Origin: Paludibacter sp.
Lineage (GTDB): Bacteria > Bacteroidota > Bacteroidia > Bacteroidales > Paludibacteraceae
DNA length: 64,000 nucleotides
NCBI GenBank assembly: GCA_019163375.1
Contig: JAFLKK010000008.1
Span: forward strand, 310,001-374,000
Reading direction: 5' to 3'
Part shown: piece after piece, positions 37,594 to 47,261 of the stretch
How positions within the stretch are numbered: position 1 is the first letter of the stretch
How the letters are laid out: each line of letters begins with the position of its first letter
The notes under the pieces: generated by a model
Database searches by the model: none
What the model saw: the letters and a program-made list of their open reading frames with translations, nothing else
Told to the model about the DNA's origin: nothing
Made by a program: the position numbers and the translations under genes

Positions 37594-38244
37594 ATGAACA
37601 ATCAAAAAGCTATTGTGATAGGCTCTACCGGAATGGTCGGCAAAGAGCTTGTCAAAAAATTAATTGAAAACGAACATTATTCGGAAATTATCTCACTGGT
37701 ACGCCGTCCGAGCGGAATTACAAATCCAAAACTCGATGAGCATGTAATTGATTTCGACCGACCTGAAACGTGGAAAGACCTGGTAAAGGGAGATGTGCTT
37801 TTTTCGGCTCTGGGAACTACTATTGCGAAAGCAAAAAGCAAAGAAGAGCAATTCAAAGTCGACTTTACCTATCAGTACAATGTTGCTAAAATAGCAGTTG
37901 AAAACGGAGCTACAAGTTATGTACTGATCTCCTCGGCAGGGGCTAATTCCAACTCCAAAGCATTCTATATGAATACGAAAGGAAAACTGGATGAAGCTGT
38001 TCAGGGTTTACCATTTGAGTACATCAACATCCTGCGCCCCGGTCAGCTTCACGGCAAACGAACCGAAAAACGCCTCGGAGAAAAGGTTGGATTATCGGTA
38101 ATGTATAGCCTGAATAAAATAGGATTATTCAAACGTTACAAACCCATTAATGACAAAAAGGTGGCTAAAGCAATGATTCATGCTGCCCGAAAAACACATT
38201 CTACTATTTACACCCTCGACGAAGTACACGAACTGGCTAAATAA
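37594..38244 (+). CDS. NAD(P)-binding Rossmann-fold protein (HTATIP2/TIP30-like), copy 1
   Basis: The 216-residue protein has an N-terminal dinucleotide-binding motif VIGSTGMVGKELVKKL and the SDR-related pattern GDVLFSALGTT, YVLISSAGAN and NILRPGQLHG, as in the atypical short-chain dehydrogenase group of HTATIP2/oxidoreductases. It lacks a clear YxxxK catalytic pair, so a redox role is uncertain. A close paralogue follows 310 bases downstream. Confidence 0.85.
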   Translation: MNNQKAIVIGSTGMVGKELVKKLIENEHYSEIISLVRRPSGITNPKLDEHVIDFDRPETWKDLVKGDVLFSALGTTIAKAKSKEEQFKVDFTYQYNVAKIAVENGATSYVLISSAGANSNSKAFYMNTKGKLDEAVQGLPFEYINILRPGQLHGKRTEKRLGEKVGLSVMYSLNKIGLFKRYKPINDKKVAKAMIHAARKTHSTIYTLDEVHELAK

Positions 38245-38265
38245 CATCGAAATATTTACAACCAG

Positions 38266-38303
38266 AATCCTCACATAACCAATTGGTTTGTGGGGATTTT
38301 CTA
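38266..38303 (+). terminator. Terminator after Rossmann protein copy 1
   Basis: AATCCTCACA/TGTGGGGATT stem followed by TTTT. Confidence 0.65.
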
Positions 38304-38422
38304 TAATCGCCCTCAGGCATTCGGATTATTTACTACATGGCTAGTAATAATTACTAGATATAAAACTACAAAATAATTTAATAATATTTATTTTTGCTAC
38401 GTTTCGATTCAAAATCATTAAC

Positions 38423-38430
38423 TACATTTG
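38423..38430 (+). promoter_or_regulatory. -7 element candidate for Rossmann protein copy 2
   Basis: TACATTTG in an otherwise featureless AT-rich 309-base gap, 123 bases before the start; weak -33 region. Confidence 0.35.
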
Positions 38431-38553
38431 CAGCTACTTTCGCATAAAAATACTCTCTTTGTAACGTTTGCATAATTTTTATTGTATTGATATCATCTTC
38501 ATCAACAAATGATATTTCACTAAATAGCATAACCTGTAACTAAATTGTATCTT

Positions 38554-39204
38554 ATGAGTATCCAAAAAGCAATTGTTCTTGGAGCTACCGGAACGGTAGG
38601 CAAAGAACTTATCGAAAAACTTATCGAAAACGAAAATTTTACGGAAATCATCTCTCTGGGCGTAAAACCCTGCGGCTTAACAAGCCCAAAACTGACTGAG
38701 CACATCATCGACCTCAGCACACCCGAAATATGGAAAGACGCCGTACAAGGCGATGTACTATTCTCAACATGGGGCACATTCGTAGAACAAGCCAAAACCA
38801 AAGATGAGCAATACACGGTAGACTACAGCTATCAGTACAAAGTGGCCGAAGTTGCAGCTCAAAATGGTGTTACAGCCTATGTTCTCGTTTCGTCGGCAGG
38901 CGCTGATATTAATTCAAATGCATTTTACAAGAAAATAAAAGGAAGACTTGACAAAGCCGTTCAACGTCTACCATTTGAATATATAAATATTCTACGTCCG
39001 GGTAAACTGTACGGAAACAGAAACGAAACAATACTTAGCGAACGGATAAAATTATCGATGCTGCGACGTTTGAATAAAATCGGATTATTGAAACAATTCA
39101 GACCCATTAAGGAAAAAATAGTGGCAAAAGCAATGATCCACGCAGCACGAAAATATCACTCCACCATCTATACGCTCGACGAGGTATATCAACTGGCCAA
39201 ATAA
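38554..39204 (+). CDS. NAD(P)-binding Rossmann-fold protein (HTATIP2/TIP30-like), copy 2
   Basis: 216 residues from the ATG at 38554; the track's TTG three codons earlier is less likely. It aligns with copy 1 along its whole length (IVLGATGTVGKELIEKL, GDVLFSTWGTF, YVLVSSAGAD, NILRPGKLYG, and an almost identical C-terminus). The central ALGTT of copy 1 became TWGTF, which may alter cofactor or substrate contacts. A terminator follows at 39231. Confidence 0.85.
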   Translation: MSIQKAIVLGATGTVGKELIEKLIENENFTEIISLGVKPCGLTSPKLTEHIIDLSTPEIWKDAVQGDVLFSTWGTFVEQAKTKDEQYTVDYSYQYKVAEVAAQNGVTAYVLVSSAGADINSNAFYKKIKGRLDKAVQRLPFEYINILRPGKLYGNRNETILSERIKLSMLRRLNKIGLLKQFRPIKEKIVAKAMIHAARKYHSTIYTLDEVYQLAK

Positions 39205-39230
39205 CCCTGAATACCCACTACACCTACTAT

Positions 39231-39266
39231 CCCCGCACTCGTTATTGAGTTGCGGGGACTTTTTTA
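39231..39266 (+). terminator. Terminator after Rossmann protein copy 2
   Basis: CCCCGCA/TGCGGGG stem followed by a T run. Confidence 0.85.
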
Positions 39267-39389
39267 TCACTCATTATCAACCTGATATGAATTAATTACT
39301 ACATCCCTTAAATAAATTATTATTATGTAATCTACAAACTTTTTTAGCATTATAAATGTTTTACTACATTAAATGACAAATGTTCTAAA

Positions 39390-39397
39390 TATATTTG
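39390..39397 (+). promoter_or_regulatory. -7 element of TonB receptor 1 promoter
   Basis: TATATTTG, 28 bases before the ATG; no TTG at the expected distance. Confidence 0.5.
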
Positions 39398-39425
39398 CAT
39401 ATCACTTTAACCAGAATGCGTTTCT

Positions 39426-41900
39426 ATGACGAAATACATCCTCATATTCATAGTGTTTACGTTTATTACTTTGTTTACTCATGCTCAAAATGTTACCATT
39501 AGCGGACACATTACAGATGCTAAAAGTGGCGAAACAATGATAGGAGCGTCAATTTATGACGCAAATTCAAAAAAAGGAAGTTTAAGCAATACCTATGGTT
39601 TCTATTCACTCACTGTCCCCAGGGGCATGGTGAATCTAAGCTATTATTATACAGGTTACACTTCGAAACATCAATCATTTGATCTGAACAGAGATACAAT
39701 TATCAATATCCGTATCAATGAATCTATTGAACTGAAAGAACTGGTAGTAATTGGCAATCAGAAAAACATTGGAGTTCAGGGCTCGCAAATGAGCACCATT
39801 GATGTTCCCATCAGTTTGATAAAAACAGTACCGTCGCTTTTTGGCGAAAAAGACGTGATTAAAACATTACAATTGCTACCGGGTGTAAAAGCAGGGGTCG
39901 AAGGTTCGGCCGGTTTGTATATTCGTGGTGGTGGTGCCGATGAAAACCTGTTATTGCTCGATGGAGTACCTGTTTACAATGTAAATCACATGTTTGGGTT
40001 TTTCTCCATATTCAATGCAGATGCCATTAAAAACGTGACATTGTACAAAGGCAGTTTCCCTGCACGGTTTGGAGGAAGACTTTCGTCGGTAGTGGATATA
40101 AGAATGAAAGATGGCGACAATAAAAAATTACATGGTAGTCTTTCACTCGGATTAATTTCGGCTAAAGTCAATTTAGAAGGCCCGATAGGCAGTGAAAACA
40201 CCACGTTCAATGTTTCAGCACGACGCACATTCGCTGATCTGCTGGCACAACCGTTTTTAAAGACAGCAATTGGCGAAAAAGGACTCGAGAAAGCCAGAGC
40301 AGGATACTATTTTTACGATGTAAATGCAAAGATAACACATAAATTCTCTGACAAAGATCGCATCTATTTAAGCGCCTATATTGGCAACGATGTAATATTT
40401 ACAAATATCAAACAAAGTGAAGCAAAATACACAAACGCTAGTGGTGGTGTAAACGGATATGAAACAAACTGGTTAAAGATGGACTGGAACTGGGGAAATA
40501 TAATAAGTGCATTGCGTTGGAATCATGTTATTTCCAACAAGCTTTTCGTGAATGCAACTTGCTCCTATACCCATTATGGTTTCGATTTGGCTGTTGGAAA
40601 TGAAAACCAAACCGTTAGATACTCCCCTGCAAAAGAAACATTCAAAAACACAACGCTCACGTACAATTCCGGCATTGAGGATGTGTCGGCAAAAATGGAT
40701 TTTGATTACTCGCTAAATTCCAACAATGACATTAAGTTTGGCGCAAACTATACTTTTCACCGTTTTAAACCGGGAATAACTGTAGCCGAAATGGAAAGCA
40801 ATACTTCAGGTTCGTCAGACACAGTGATTGGCGACCAGAATATTGTTTCGCACGAAGCCATAGCCTATATTGAAGATAACATACGTATCAGTCGTGCAAT
40901 AAAAGCAAATATTGGCGTGCACTACTCCTCATTTTTGGTACAAAACCATTTTTACAACTCAGTACAACCGCGCTTAGGAATCCGCTATTTACTGAATGAA
41001 AAGCTGTCGCTAAAAGCCGGATATGCCTCCATGAGCCAATATATCCACTTATTATCGAACAACAATGTTTCGTTACCAACCGATTTGTGGGTGCCGGTTA
41101 CAAAAAGAATCGAACCAATGAAATCACAGCAAGTGTCCTTTGGAACTTTTTATAATCTAAACGATTTTGTTGAGTTATCTGTTGAGACCTATTACAAATC
41201 AATGGATAATTTAATTGAATATAAAGATGGAGCATCGTTTTTCGGATCGAGCACCGGATGGGAAGACAAAGTAAGTGTAGGCCGTGGTTGGGCCTATGGA
41301 ATTGAGTTTCTGGCACAAAAATCAGTGGGCAAAACTACCGGTTGGGTTGGTTACACCTGGGCAAAATCCGAACGGAAGTTTGACAGACCCGGCGAAGTGT
41401 TAAACAACGGAAAAACCTTTCCAACAAAATACGACAGAAGGCACGACCTGAGCATAGTGGTTGCGCATAAATTCAGCGAAAAGATTGATGTATCGGCAAC
41501 ATGGGTCTATAGCTCGGGGAGCGCAGGTACCTTGTCCTTGCAAAACTACCTGGCCACCGACATACCGGGAACTAATCCTACATCGACAGTTCCGAGTGAT
41601 GCAACGACGGTAGACGTTACAAATTCAATACCCTATATCAGCTCTCGTAACAATTATCGGTACGAACCTTATCATCGCTTGGATGTGGGCGTAAACTTCA
41701 ACAAAAAACTGAAACATGGAACGAGGACCTGGAATATAAGCATTTACAACGCATACAATCAACTTAATCCGTTTTTGGTTACCGTAAAATCTAATTCTAC
41801 CTACAACGAATCGACACATGTTTACACAAAAAAGAATACGCTTATACAGACTTCTATTTTCCCCATTATTCCGTCAGTAAGTTATTGTTATAAATTTTAA
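39426..41900 (+). CDS. TonB-dependent outer-membrane receptor, copy 1
   Basis: The 824-residue protein has a signal peptide (cleaved near THAQ), a carboxypeptidase-regulatory-like domain (about 24-105; GHITDAKSGETMIGASIY), a TonB plug (about 120-230; LQLLPGV, LYIRGGGADENLLLLDGVPVYN) and a beta-barrel ending in the aromatic YCYKF. It imports an unknown ligand with TonB/ExbBD energy. Its partner is the DUF4249 lipoprotein 11 bases downstream. It is a close paralogue of the receptor at 43165. Confidence 0.94.
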   Translation: MTKYILIFIVFTFITLFTHAQNVTISGHITDAKSGETMIGASIYDANSKKGSLSNTYGFYSLTVPRGMVNLSYYYTGYTSKHQSFDLNRDTIINIRINESIELKELVVIGNQKNIGVQGSQMSTIDVPISLIKTVPSLFGEKDVIKTLQLLPGVKAGVEGSAGLYIRGGGADENLLLLDGVPVYNVNHMFGFFSIFNADAIKNVTLYKGSFPARFGGRLSSVVDIRMKDGDNKKLHGSLSLGLISAKVNLEGPIGSENTTFNVSARRTFADLLAQPFLKTAIGEKGLEKARAGYYFYDVNAKITHKFSDKDRIYLSAYIGNDVIFTNIKQSEAKYTNASGGVNGYETNWLKMDWNWGNIISALRWNHVISNKLFVNATCSYTHYGFDLAVGNENQTVRYSPAKETFKNTTLTYNSGIEDVSAKMDFDYSLNSNNDIKFGANYTFHRFKPGITVAEMESNTSGSSDTVIGDQNIVSHEAIAYIEDNIRISRAIKANIGVHYSSFLVQNHFYNSVQPRLGIRYLLNEKLSLKAGYASMSQYIHLLSNNNVSLPTDLWVPVTKRIEPMKSQQVSFGTFYNLNDFVELSVETYYKSMDNLIEYKDGASFFGSSTGWEDKVSVGRGWAYGIEFLAQKSVGKTTGWVGYTWAKSERKFDRPGEVLNNGKTFPTKYDRRHDLSIVVAHKFSEKIDVSATWVYSSGSAGTLSLQNYLATDIPGTNPTSTVPSDATTVDVTNSIPYISSRNNYRYEPYHRLDVGVNFNKKLKHGTRTWNISIYNAYNQLNPFLVTVKSNSTYNESTHVYTKKNTLIQTSIFPIIPSVSYCYKF

Positions 41901-41911
41901 AAAATTGAAAT

Positions 41912-42901
41912 ATGAAAACACTACATATCATATGGTTTGTTTTGCTGAGCATTTCAATTTTTACGTCCTGTGAAAAAGAAATTGACTTCGACGGAGAAAC
42001 TACCGAATCGCAACTAGTGCTCAACAGTTTTATTACGCCCGACTCAACCATTGCTGCCAACATATCCGAGAGTCAGTTTTTTCTAAACAACGATTATCTT
42101 TTTAAAGCAGTGGAGAATGCAGAAGTATCCATTTATTGCAATGGCATTTTAAAAGAAACAATGCAACATAGTTTAAATGGCAAATACATCTCAGCCACTA
42201 AACCGGAGGTGGGTGACATCGTGAAATTAGTTGTGAAAGTACCTGAAAAAGAAGAAATCAGCGGCGAAACAACTATTTACCCCAAAGCGAATGTACTTAA
42301 ACTCGACTCTATCGTTATCTGGACCGGGGCAAAACCGATTATCGAAACAGTAAATACCGTTGATAACGGATTACCGAAAACAGAAACAATAGTAGTGGGG
42401 AAATACAGATTCAGAACCATTCGATACATTCTGACTTTTGAAGATGCTGCGAATATGAAAAACTACTATCGCCTGGTAGTAAGCCAAACAAGCTCTTTCG
42501 AAGGTAAAAAGAAAGTGAACTACGATTACACTCTGGACGATATCGTTTCCGGCAACACGAAAGATTTGTTACCCGGCATTCCTGCTATCAACGAGTCCAA
42601 AAATCAATTTCATGTTTTTACCGATGAACTTATTAACGGAAAAACATATCCACTTTCGTTCACCATTCGCGACACAGCAAGCATATACCTGCCGGAATAT
42701 CAACGGCCACTACCTAAAAAAACGGTAGAAATTGATTTACAATCGGTTTGCAACAATTTCTATTTATTTTTAAAGACCCGATCTGATCAGCAAACAGCTA
42801 GTCCACTCTTTTCGGAACCCATTCAGATATTCAACAATGTAAATGGAGGAATTGGTTTGGTGGGAAGTTATACCAGCAATGTTGTGAAAGTCACTCTATA
42901 A
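41912..42901 (+). CDS. DUF4249 lipoprotein, partner of TonB receptor copy 1
   Basis: The 329-residue product begins with a lipoprotein signal with lipobox FTSC (C20) and the family start CEKEIDF...SQLVLNSFITPDSTI. DUF4249 proteins are regularly encoded behind this class of TonB receptors and probably sit on the outer membrane as substrate-binding partners; that role is inferred by analogy with SusD. Spacing of 11 bases shows co-transcription. Confidence 0.92.
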   Translation: MKTLHIIWFVLLSISIFTSCEKEIDFDGETTESQLVLNSFITPDSTIAANISESQFFLNNDYLFKAVENAEVSIYCNGILKETMQHSLNGKYISATKPEVGDIVKLVVKVPEKEEISGETTIYPKANVLKLDSIVIWTGAKPIIETVNTVDNGLPKTETIVVGKYRFRTIRYILTFEDAANMKNYYRLVVSQTSSFEGKKKVNYDYTLDDIVSGNTKDLLPGIPAINESKNQFHVFTDELINGKTYPLSFTIRDTASIYLPEYQRPLPKKTVEIDLQSVCNNFYLFLKTRSDQQTASPLFSEPIQIFNNVNGGIGLVGSYTSNVVKVTL

Positions 42902-42954
42902 AAATCCTGCATACATACCCATATTGCAAACAAAATCAGGTTGTTTTGTTTACT

Positions 42955-42993
42955 AAAGCCCTCCTATTCGAAATTGAACAGGTGGGCTTTTTC
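42955..42993 (+). terminator. Terminator of TonB/DUF4249 pair 1
   Basis: AAAGCCC/GGGCTTT stem followed by a T run. Confidence 0.8.
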
Positions 42994-43102
42994 ATTGTGG
43001 ATGTATCTTAGATTACCATTCAATAGATTTGTATTCTTACGCCCACACAACATTAACAAAGTTCATAAAATTACATAATTAACTTTAAATTCGACAGAAC
43101 CA

Positions 43103-43135
43103 TTGTTAATCTGCAATTTCCATTAACTATCTTTG
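43103..43135 (+). promoter_or_regulatory. Promoter of TonB/DUF4249 pair 2
   Basis: TTG-N22-TATCTTTG, 30 bases before the ATG; the spacer is one base longer than usual. Confidence 0.65.
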
Positions 43136-43164
43136 CGCCAAATTTAACTCAACAATACTTATTT

Positions 43165-45669
43165 ATGAAAAGAAACTTTCTATTATGTACCATTTTTCTG
43201 TTAGTTACAGTAGTTGTTCAGGCGCAAAACTATACGGTGAGCGGCTATATCAGCGATGCCAAAAGTAGTGAAACCCTTATCAGCTCTTCGGTATTCGATG
43301 CTAAATCGGGTAAAGGAACGGTAAGCAATGCCTACGGTTTTTACTCGCTCACACTGCCCAAAAGCGAAGTGTCCCTCTCCTACTCCTATGTAGGGTATCG
43401 TGGTGAGCAGCGGGTATTTAAATTATCAAAAGACACGGTTATAAACATTCAACTGCAGGAAGCTACCGAGTTGAAAGAAGTGGTGGTTATAGCTAATCGT
43501 AAGGAACTAGGTGTAAAGGGCTCGCAAATGAGTGCTATAGACATACCTATCACACAGATAAAAACGATACCTGCCCTGTTTGGAGAAACAGATGTACTGA
43601 AAGCATTGCAACTGTTACCCGGCGTTAAAGCAGGAACAGAAGGATCGGCCGGGTTTCACGTGCGTGGTGGCGGACCGGACGAGAACCTGTTATTGCTCGA
43701 CGGAGTACCGGTGTACAATGTGAATCACCTGTTTGGATTCTTCTCGGTGTTCAATGCCGATGCCATTAAAAACGTAACGCTGTACAAGGGTAGTTTTCCG
43801 GCACGGTTCGGAGGTCGACTTTCGTCGGTAGTGGATATACAAATGAAGGATGGCAACAATAAAAAACTTCATGGAAACTTTACTATAGGTCTTATTTCCA
43901 CAAAAATCAATCTTGAAGGACCGCTTTTCAGCGATAAAACCACCTTCAATATCTCGGCTCGCAGAACCTATGCCGATTTACTGGCAAAACCGTTTATGGC
44001 AATGGCCAATTCTAATAGTACAACGGATAAAACCAGTGGAGGATATTACTTTTATGATTTGAATGCCAAAATATCGCATCGTATCTCGGACCGGGACAAA
44101 CTATTCCTGAGCACCTATATGGGCGACGATGTTATTAATGTAAAGAATCAGTACACTTACAATAGTGGTTCCGATAATTATTCCAACTCAGGCTCTACCA
44201 ACACTTACAAACGAACAGATATTGACAAAGTGGACTGGAAATGGGGAAATATCATCAGTGCGTTGCGTTGGAACCACTTGATAAACAATAAACTGTTTAT
44301 GAATACTACGGCGGCCTATACCCGTTACCGATTCAACATGGGTATTGGCACGGATTACGAATCAAGCACTACTTCGCCCGTAACCTACTCGAAAGAAACA
44401 ACAAACGTCAGATACAAATCGGGCATTGTGGATTATTCGGCAAAGGTAGATTTTGACTACACGCCTAATTCTAACCACGACATAAAATTCGGAGCCAACT
44501 ACACCTTCCACACCTTTCGGCCGGGCGTGCTGGTAGCAAGGTCTAAAACGATAGAAGACAACAGCACCGAACGTAACGATACCACTGTTGGCGATAAAAA
44601 TGTAAGCTCGCACGAAACCATGATGTATGCCGAAGATAATATCAGCATCAACCGGGTGGTTAAGCTAAATGCCGGACTACACTACTCCAGTTTTATTGTA
44701 CAAAAACAATTTTACAATTCATTACAACCCCGACTCGGAGCGCGCGTTTTGCTTAACGACAAACTATCGTTGAAAGCCGGCTATGCCTACATGAGCCAAT
44801 ACATCCACCTGCTTTCGAACAGTAATATCAGCCTGCCTACCGACTTGTGGGTACCTGTTACCAAGCGCATTGCCCCTATGAAGTCCAATCAATACTCGCT
44901 GGGTGCTTTCTATAACCTGTTGAATTTATTCGACATATCGGTAGAGGGCTATTACAAGTCGATGGATAACCTGATCGAATACAAAGACGGTGCAAGCTTT
45001 CTGGGGTCGAGTACCGGGTGGGAAGACAAGGTGAGCATGGGTCGCGGTTGGGCATACGGCATAGAGCTTATGGCACAAAAAACAGTAGGAAAAACCACCG
45101 GTTGGGTTGGATATACCTGGTCGAAAACAGAGCGACTGTTTGACCGCGAGGGGGAAGAATTGAACAACGGAGTAGCCTTTCCGGCAAAGTACGACCGCAG
45201 ACACAATATCAATATCGTGCTGTCGCATAAGTTCTCCGAAAAGTTCGACATAGCTACTACCTGGACCTACAGCACCGGTAGCTGTGGGACATTGGCGTTG
45301 CAGAACTTTGCCGGCACAACGTTACCCGGCAATTATCAAACCTCATCGCAATACAGTTGTGGCTATTCTTCATCATCATCTCAATACAATGTCTATTTAC
45401 CCTACGTGGGATCACGCAACAATTATCGCTACGCCCCTTATCACCGTCTGGACGTTGGTATGAACTTTCACAAGCAACGTAAACATGGTATCAGAACATG
45501 GAATATCAGCGTGTACAATGCCTACAATCAGCAGAACCCATTCATCACCATGCAGAACGATAGATATACCTATGACCCCGCAACCAATACGGGCAAAACA
45601 ACCAAAAAGCTGACACAGTATTCTATTTTCCCCATCATACCATCGGTAAGTTATAGCTATAAATTTTAA
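43165..45669 (+). CDS. TonB-dependent outer-membrane receptor, copy 2
   Basis: The 834-residue protein has the same domain order as copy 1, with a signal peptide ending near VVQAQ, and is closely similar over its whole length. The plug is almost identical (ADAIKNVTLYKGSFPARFGG). Differences concentrate in barrel-loop segments (for example the YNSGSDNYSNSGS and SQYSCGYSSSSSQYN insertions), as expected if the ligand changed after duplication. Ends with SYSYKF. DUF4249 partner follows after 27 bases. Confidence 0.94.
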   Translation: MKRNFLLCTIFLLVTVVVQAQNYTVSGYISDAKSSETLISSSVFDAKSGKGTVSNAYGFYSLTLPKSEVSLSYSYVGYRGEQRVFKLSKDTVINIQLQEATELKEVVVIANRKELGVKGSQMSAIDIPITQIKTIPALFGETDVLKALQLLPGVKAGTEGSAGFHVRGGGPDENLLLLDGVPVYNVNHLFGFFSVFNADAIKNVTLYKGSFPARFGGRLSSVVDIQMKDGNNKKLHGNFTIGLISTKINLEGPLFSDKTTFNISARRTYADLLAKPFMAMANSNSTTDKTSGGYYFYDLNAKISHRISDRDKLFLSTYMGDDVINVKNQYTYNSGSDNYSNSGSTNTYKRTDIDKVDWKWGNIISALRWNHLINNKLFMNTTAAYTRYRFNMGIGTDYESSTTSPVTYSKETTNVRYKSGIVDYSAKVDFDYTPNSNHDIKFGANYTFHTFRPGVLVARSKTIEDNSTERNDTTVGDKNVSSHETMMYAEDNISINRVVKLNAGLHYSSFIVQKQFYNSLQPRLGARVLLNDKLSLKAGYAYMSQYIHLLSNSNISLPTDLWVPVTKRIAPMKSNQYSLGAFYNLLNLFDISVEGYYKSMDNLIEYKDGASFLGSSTGWEDKVSMGRGWAYGIELMAQKTVGKTTGWVGYTWSKTERLFDREGEELNNGVAFPAKYDRRHNINIVLSHKFSEKFDIATTWTYSTGSCGTLALQNFAGTTLPGNYQTSSQYSCGYSSSSSQYNVYLPYVGSRNNYRYAPYHRLDVGMNFHKQRKHGIRTWNISVYNAYNQQNPFITMQNDRYTYDPATNTGKTTKKLTQYSIFPIIPSVSYSYKF

Positions 45670-45696
45670 TTCTTTTCCATCTAAAAAAATACGACA

Positions 45697-46674
45697 ATGA
45701 AATCTGTAAAAATATATTTGAGTCTGATAATAAGCCTGGTGCTGTTCGCATCCTGCGAGAAAGATGTGGAGTTTAAGGGAACAATGACCAAATCCGTATT
45801 GGTAGTCAATAGTTTTGTATCGCCCGACTCGGTAGTATCGGCTAACGTATCCGAAAGCACGTTCTTTCTGGAAGAGGAAAGCAAGATAACAGGCGTAGAA
45901 AATGCCACCGTATCGGTATATGTGAATGATACGTTCAAAGAAAAAATGATTCATACCGATAAAGGAAACTATAGAGGCACCTACATACCGACCATAGGCG
46001 AGATAATAAAGCTGCTAGTAACCGTTCCCAATAAAACCGATGTGAGCTGCCAGGATAAAGTGCTTACCCGACCTGAAATAGTATCGGTAGATACAACAGT
46101 GACTTCGGGACACTCGTATTATAATTATACAGTTAAAGACATAATAAATAAAGATGGCAGTAAGGGTTATGTATACGACACTATTTCTAAGCAAGTATAC
46201 ACCGATTACGAGTTCAAATTAAAAATGAAGGATAATGGAAGCGAAAAGAATTATTACCGACTGGCCGTTATGAGAAAATACACATATATAGACGGTACGG
46301 TATATTATGGTGATCCTCATATTTGGGAAAACATAGACCCGCAAGCTTATTCGTCGGACCCACTGCAGACCGGAGATGACAGTAACCCTTTTTGCGTATT
46401 TCCCGACGATATTATTAATGGGAAAGAGTACACGATGAAATTTAAACTGAGCGAAAGTACAACCGTGCACTATGACCAATCGCTGAACGGCAAAACTGAG
46501 ATGATCATTTCTCTACAGCAAATCAGCAAAGATTATTACCTCTACCTGCGCACCAGAGCTGCAGCTAACGAGGACGATGTATTCTCCGAGCCGGTTCAGA
46601 TTCATTGTAATGTAAAAAATGGACTGGGCGTGTTTGGAAGTTATTCGAGCAGTGTGAGGATAATGAGGTTGTAG
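45697..46674 (+). CDS. DUF4249 lipoprotein, partner of TonB receptor copy 2
   Basis: The 325-residue product has lipobox FASC (C20) followed by EKDVEFKG and LVVNSFVSPDSVVSANVSES, the same family start as the gene at 41912. Similarity to that paralogue is strong at the N-terminus and near the C-terminus (SEPVQI, GLGVFGSYSS) and weak in the middle, so the predicted ligand-facing part has diverged. Confidence 0.92.
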   Translation: MKSVKIYLSLIISLVLFASCEKDVEFKGTMTKSVLVVNSFVSPDSVVSANVSESTFFLEEESKITGVENATVSVYVNDTFKEKMIHTDKGNYRGTYIPTIGEIIKLLVTVPNKTDVSCQDKVLTRPEIVSVDTTVTSGHSYYNYTVKDIINKDGSKGYVYDTISKQVYTDYEFKLKMKDNGSEKNYYRLAVMRKYTYIDGTVYYGDPHIWENIDPQAYSSDPLQTGDDSNPFCVFPDDIINGKEYTMKFKLSESTTVHYDQSLNGKTEMIISLQQISKDYYLYLRTRAAANEDDVFSEPVQIHCNVKNGLGVFGSYSSSVRIMRL

Positions 46675-46689
46675 GGGAAGGCTGAGGCG

Positions 46690-46725
46690 AAGGAAAAGGA
46701 AAAGGAAAAGGAAAAGGGAAAGGGA
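46690..46725. repeat. GGAAAA microsatellite
   Basis: AAGGAAAAGGAAAAGGAAAAGG followed by a degenerate GGGAAAGGG, 16 bases after the DUF4249 stop. Confidence 0.85.
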
Positions 46726-46776
46726 TTCTTGCCACGAAGTGGCTAAATGTGAATTGAAAATCGGCGTAGCCAATAA

Positions 46777-46795
46777 CCGCCGGTAAAACCGGCGG
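46777..46795. terminator. GC-rich hairpin
   Basis: CCGCCGGT-AAA-ACCGGCGG perfect 8-bp stem; no T run, so termination is uncertain. It may be a small palindromic repeat. Confidence 0.45.
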
Positions 46796-46820
46796 ATGCA
46801 AATATACGAGTTGGATGAGC

Positions 46821-47139
46821 CCTGAAAGGTGGGGTGTAAAAAATCAGGGTTCATTTTTAAAAGTACATGTTCTTATTTTAATTTACATTTTATGTTCGGT
46901 GCTTCCGTCAAGCCGGAATGTACCATACGCACCTTTGTTTTCTTTGTTTAATTTTTCTACAAATAGTACGGTGCTACGCACCTAAAAGCAACGTAGTTGC
47001 GAACCATTTGTAGAATTATAATAAAAGCTAACTATAAGGTGCGTATGGTACATTCCGACTTAACGGAAGCACCGAACCTAAAAAAATGGTAGAAAAATAT
47101 ATTTATTTAAATCAGATTTTTTACACCCCACCTGAAAGG
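46821..47139. mobile_element. MITE-like non-autonomous element with 16-bp TIRs and 9-bp target duplication
   Basis: Perfect terminal inverted repeats TGGGGTGTAAAAAATC (46830-46845) and GATTTTTTACACCCCA (47115-47130) bound a 301-bp element with no ORF. It is flanked on both sides by the direct repeat CCTGAAAGG (46821-46829 and 47131-47139), which fits a target-site duplication. Inside lies a second, nearly perfect ~42-bp inverted repeat (46895-46937 with 47038-47079), and inside that a CTACAAAT...ATTTGTAG stem enclosing two small hairpins (GGTGCTACGCACC and GCAACGTAGTTGC). The inner part resembles the element at 4350-4446. No transposase is in the window. Confidence 0.85.
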
Positions 47140-47206
47140 GTTCAATGTTATGATATCGAACCCACGTTACCCATACATTTGACTACTGTATAACTAAACA
47201 CCCTGA

Positions 47207-47261
47207 ATGCAGGTGTACTTATTCGATTGATTTCAATCTGTAAGTGCACCTGCATTTTTTG
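47207..47261 (+). terminator. Intrinsic terminator downstream of the MITE-like element
   Basis: ATGCAGGTG.ACTTA/TAAGTG.ACCTGCAT long stem followed by TTTTTT. The rest of 47262-47572 is AT-rich with CCTACCCC/GGGGTAGG (47488-47510) as the only structure I see. Confidence 0.75.
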
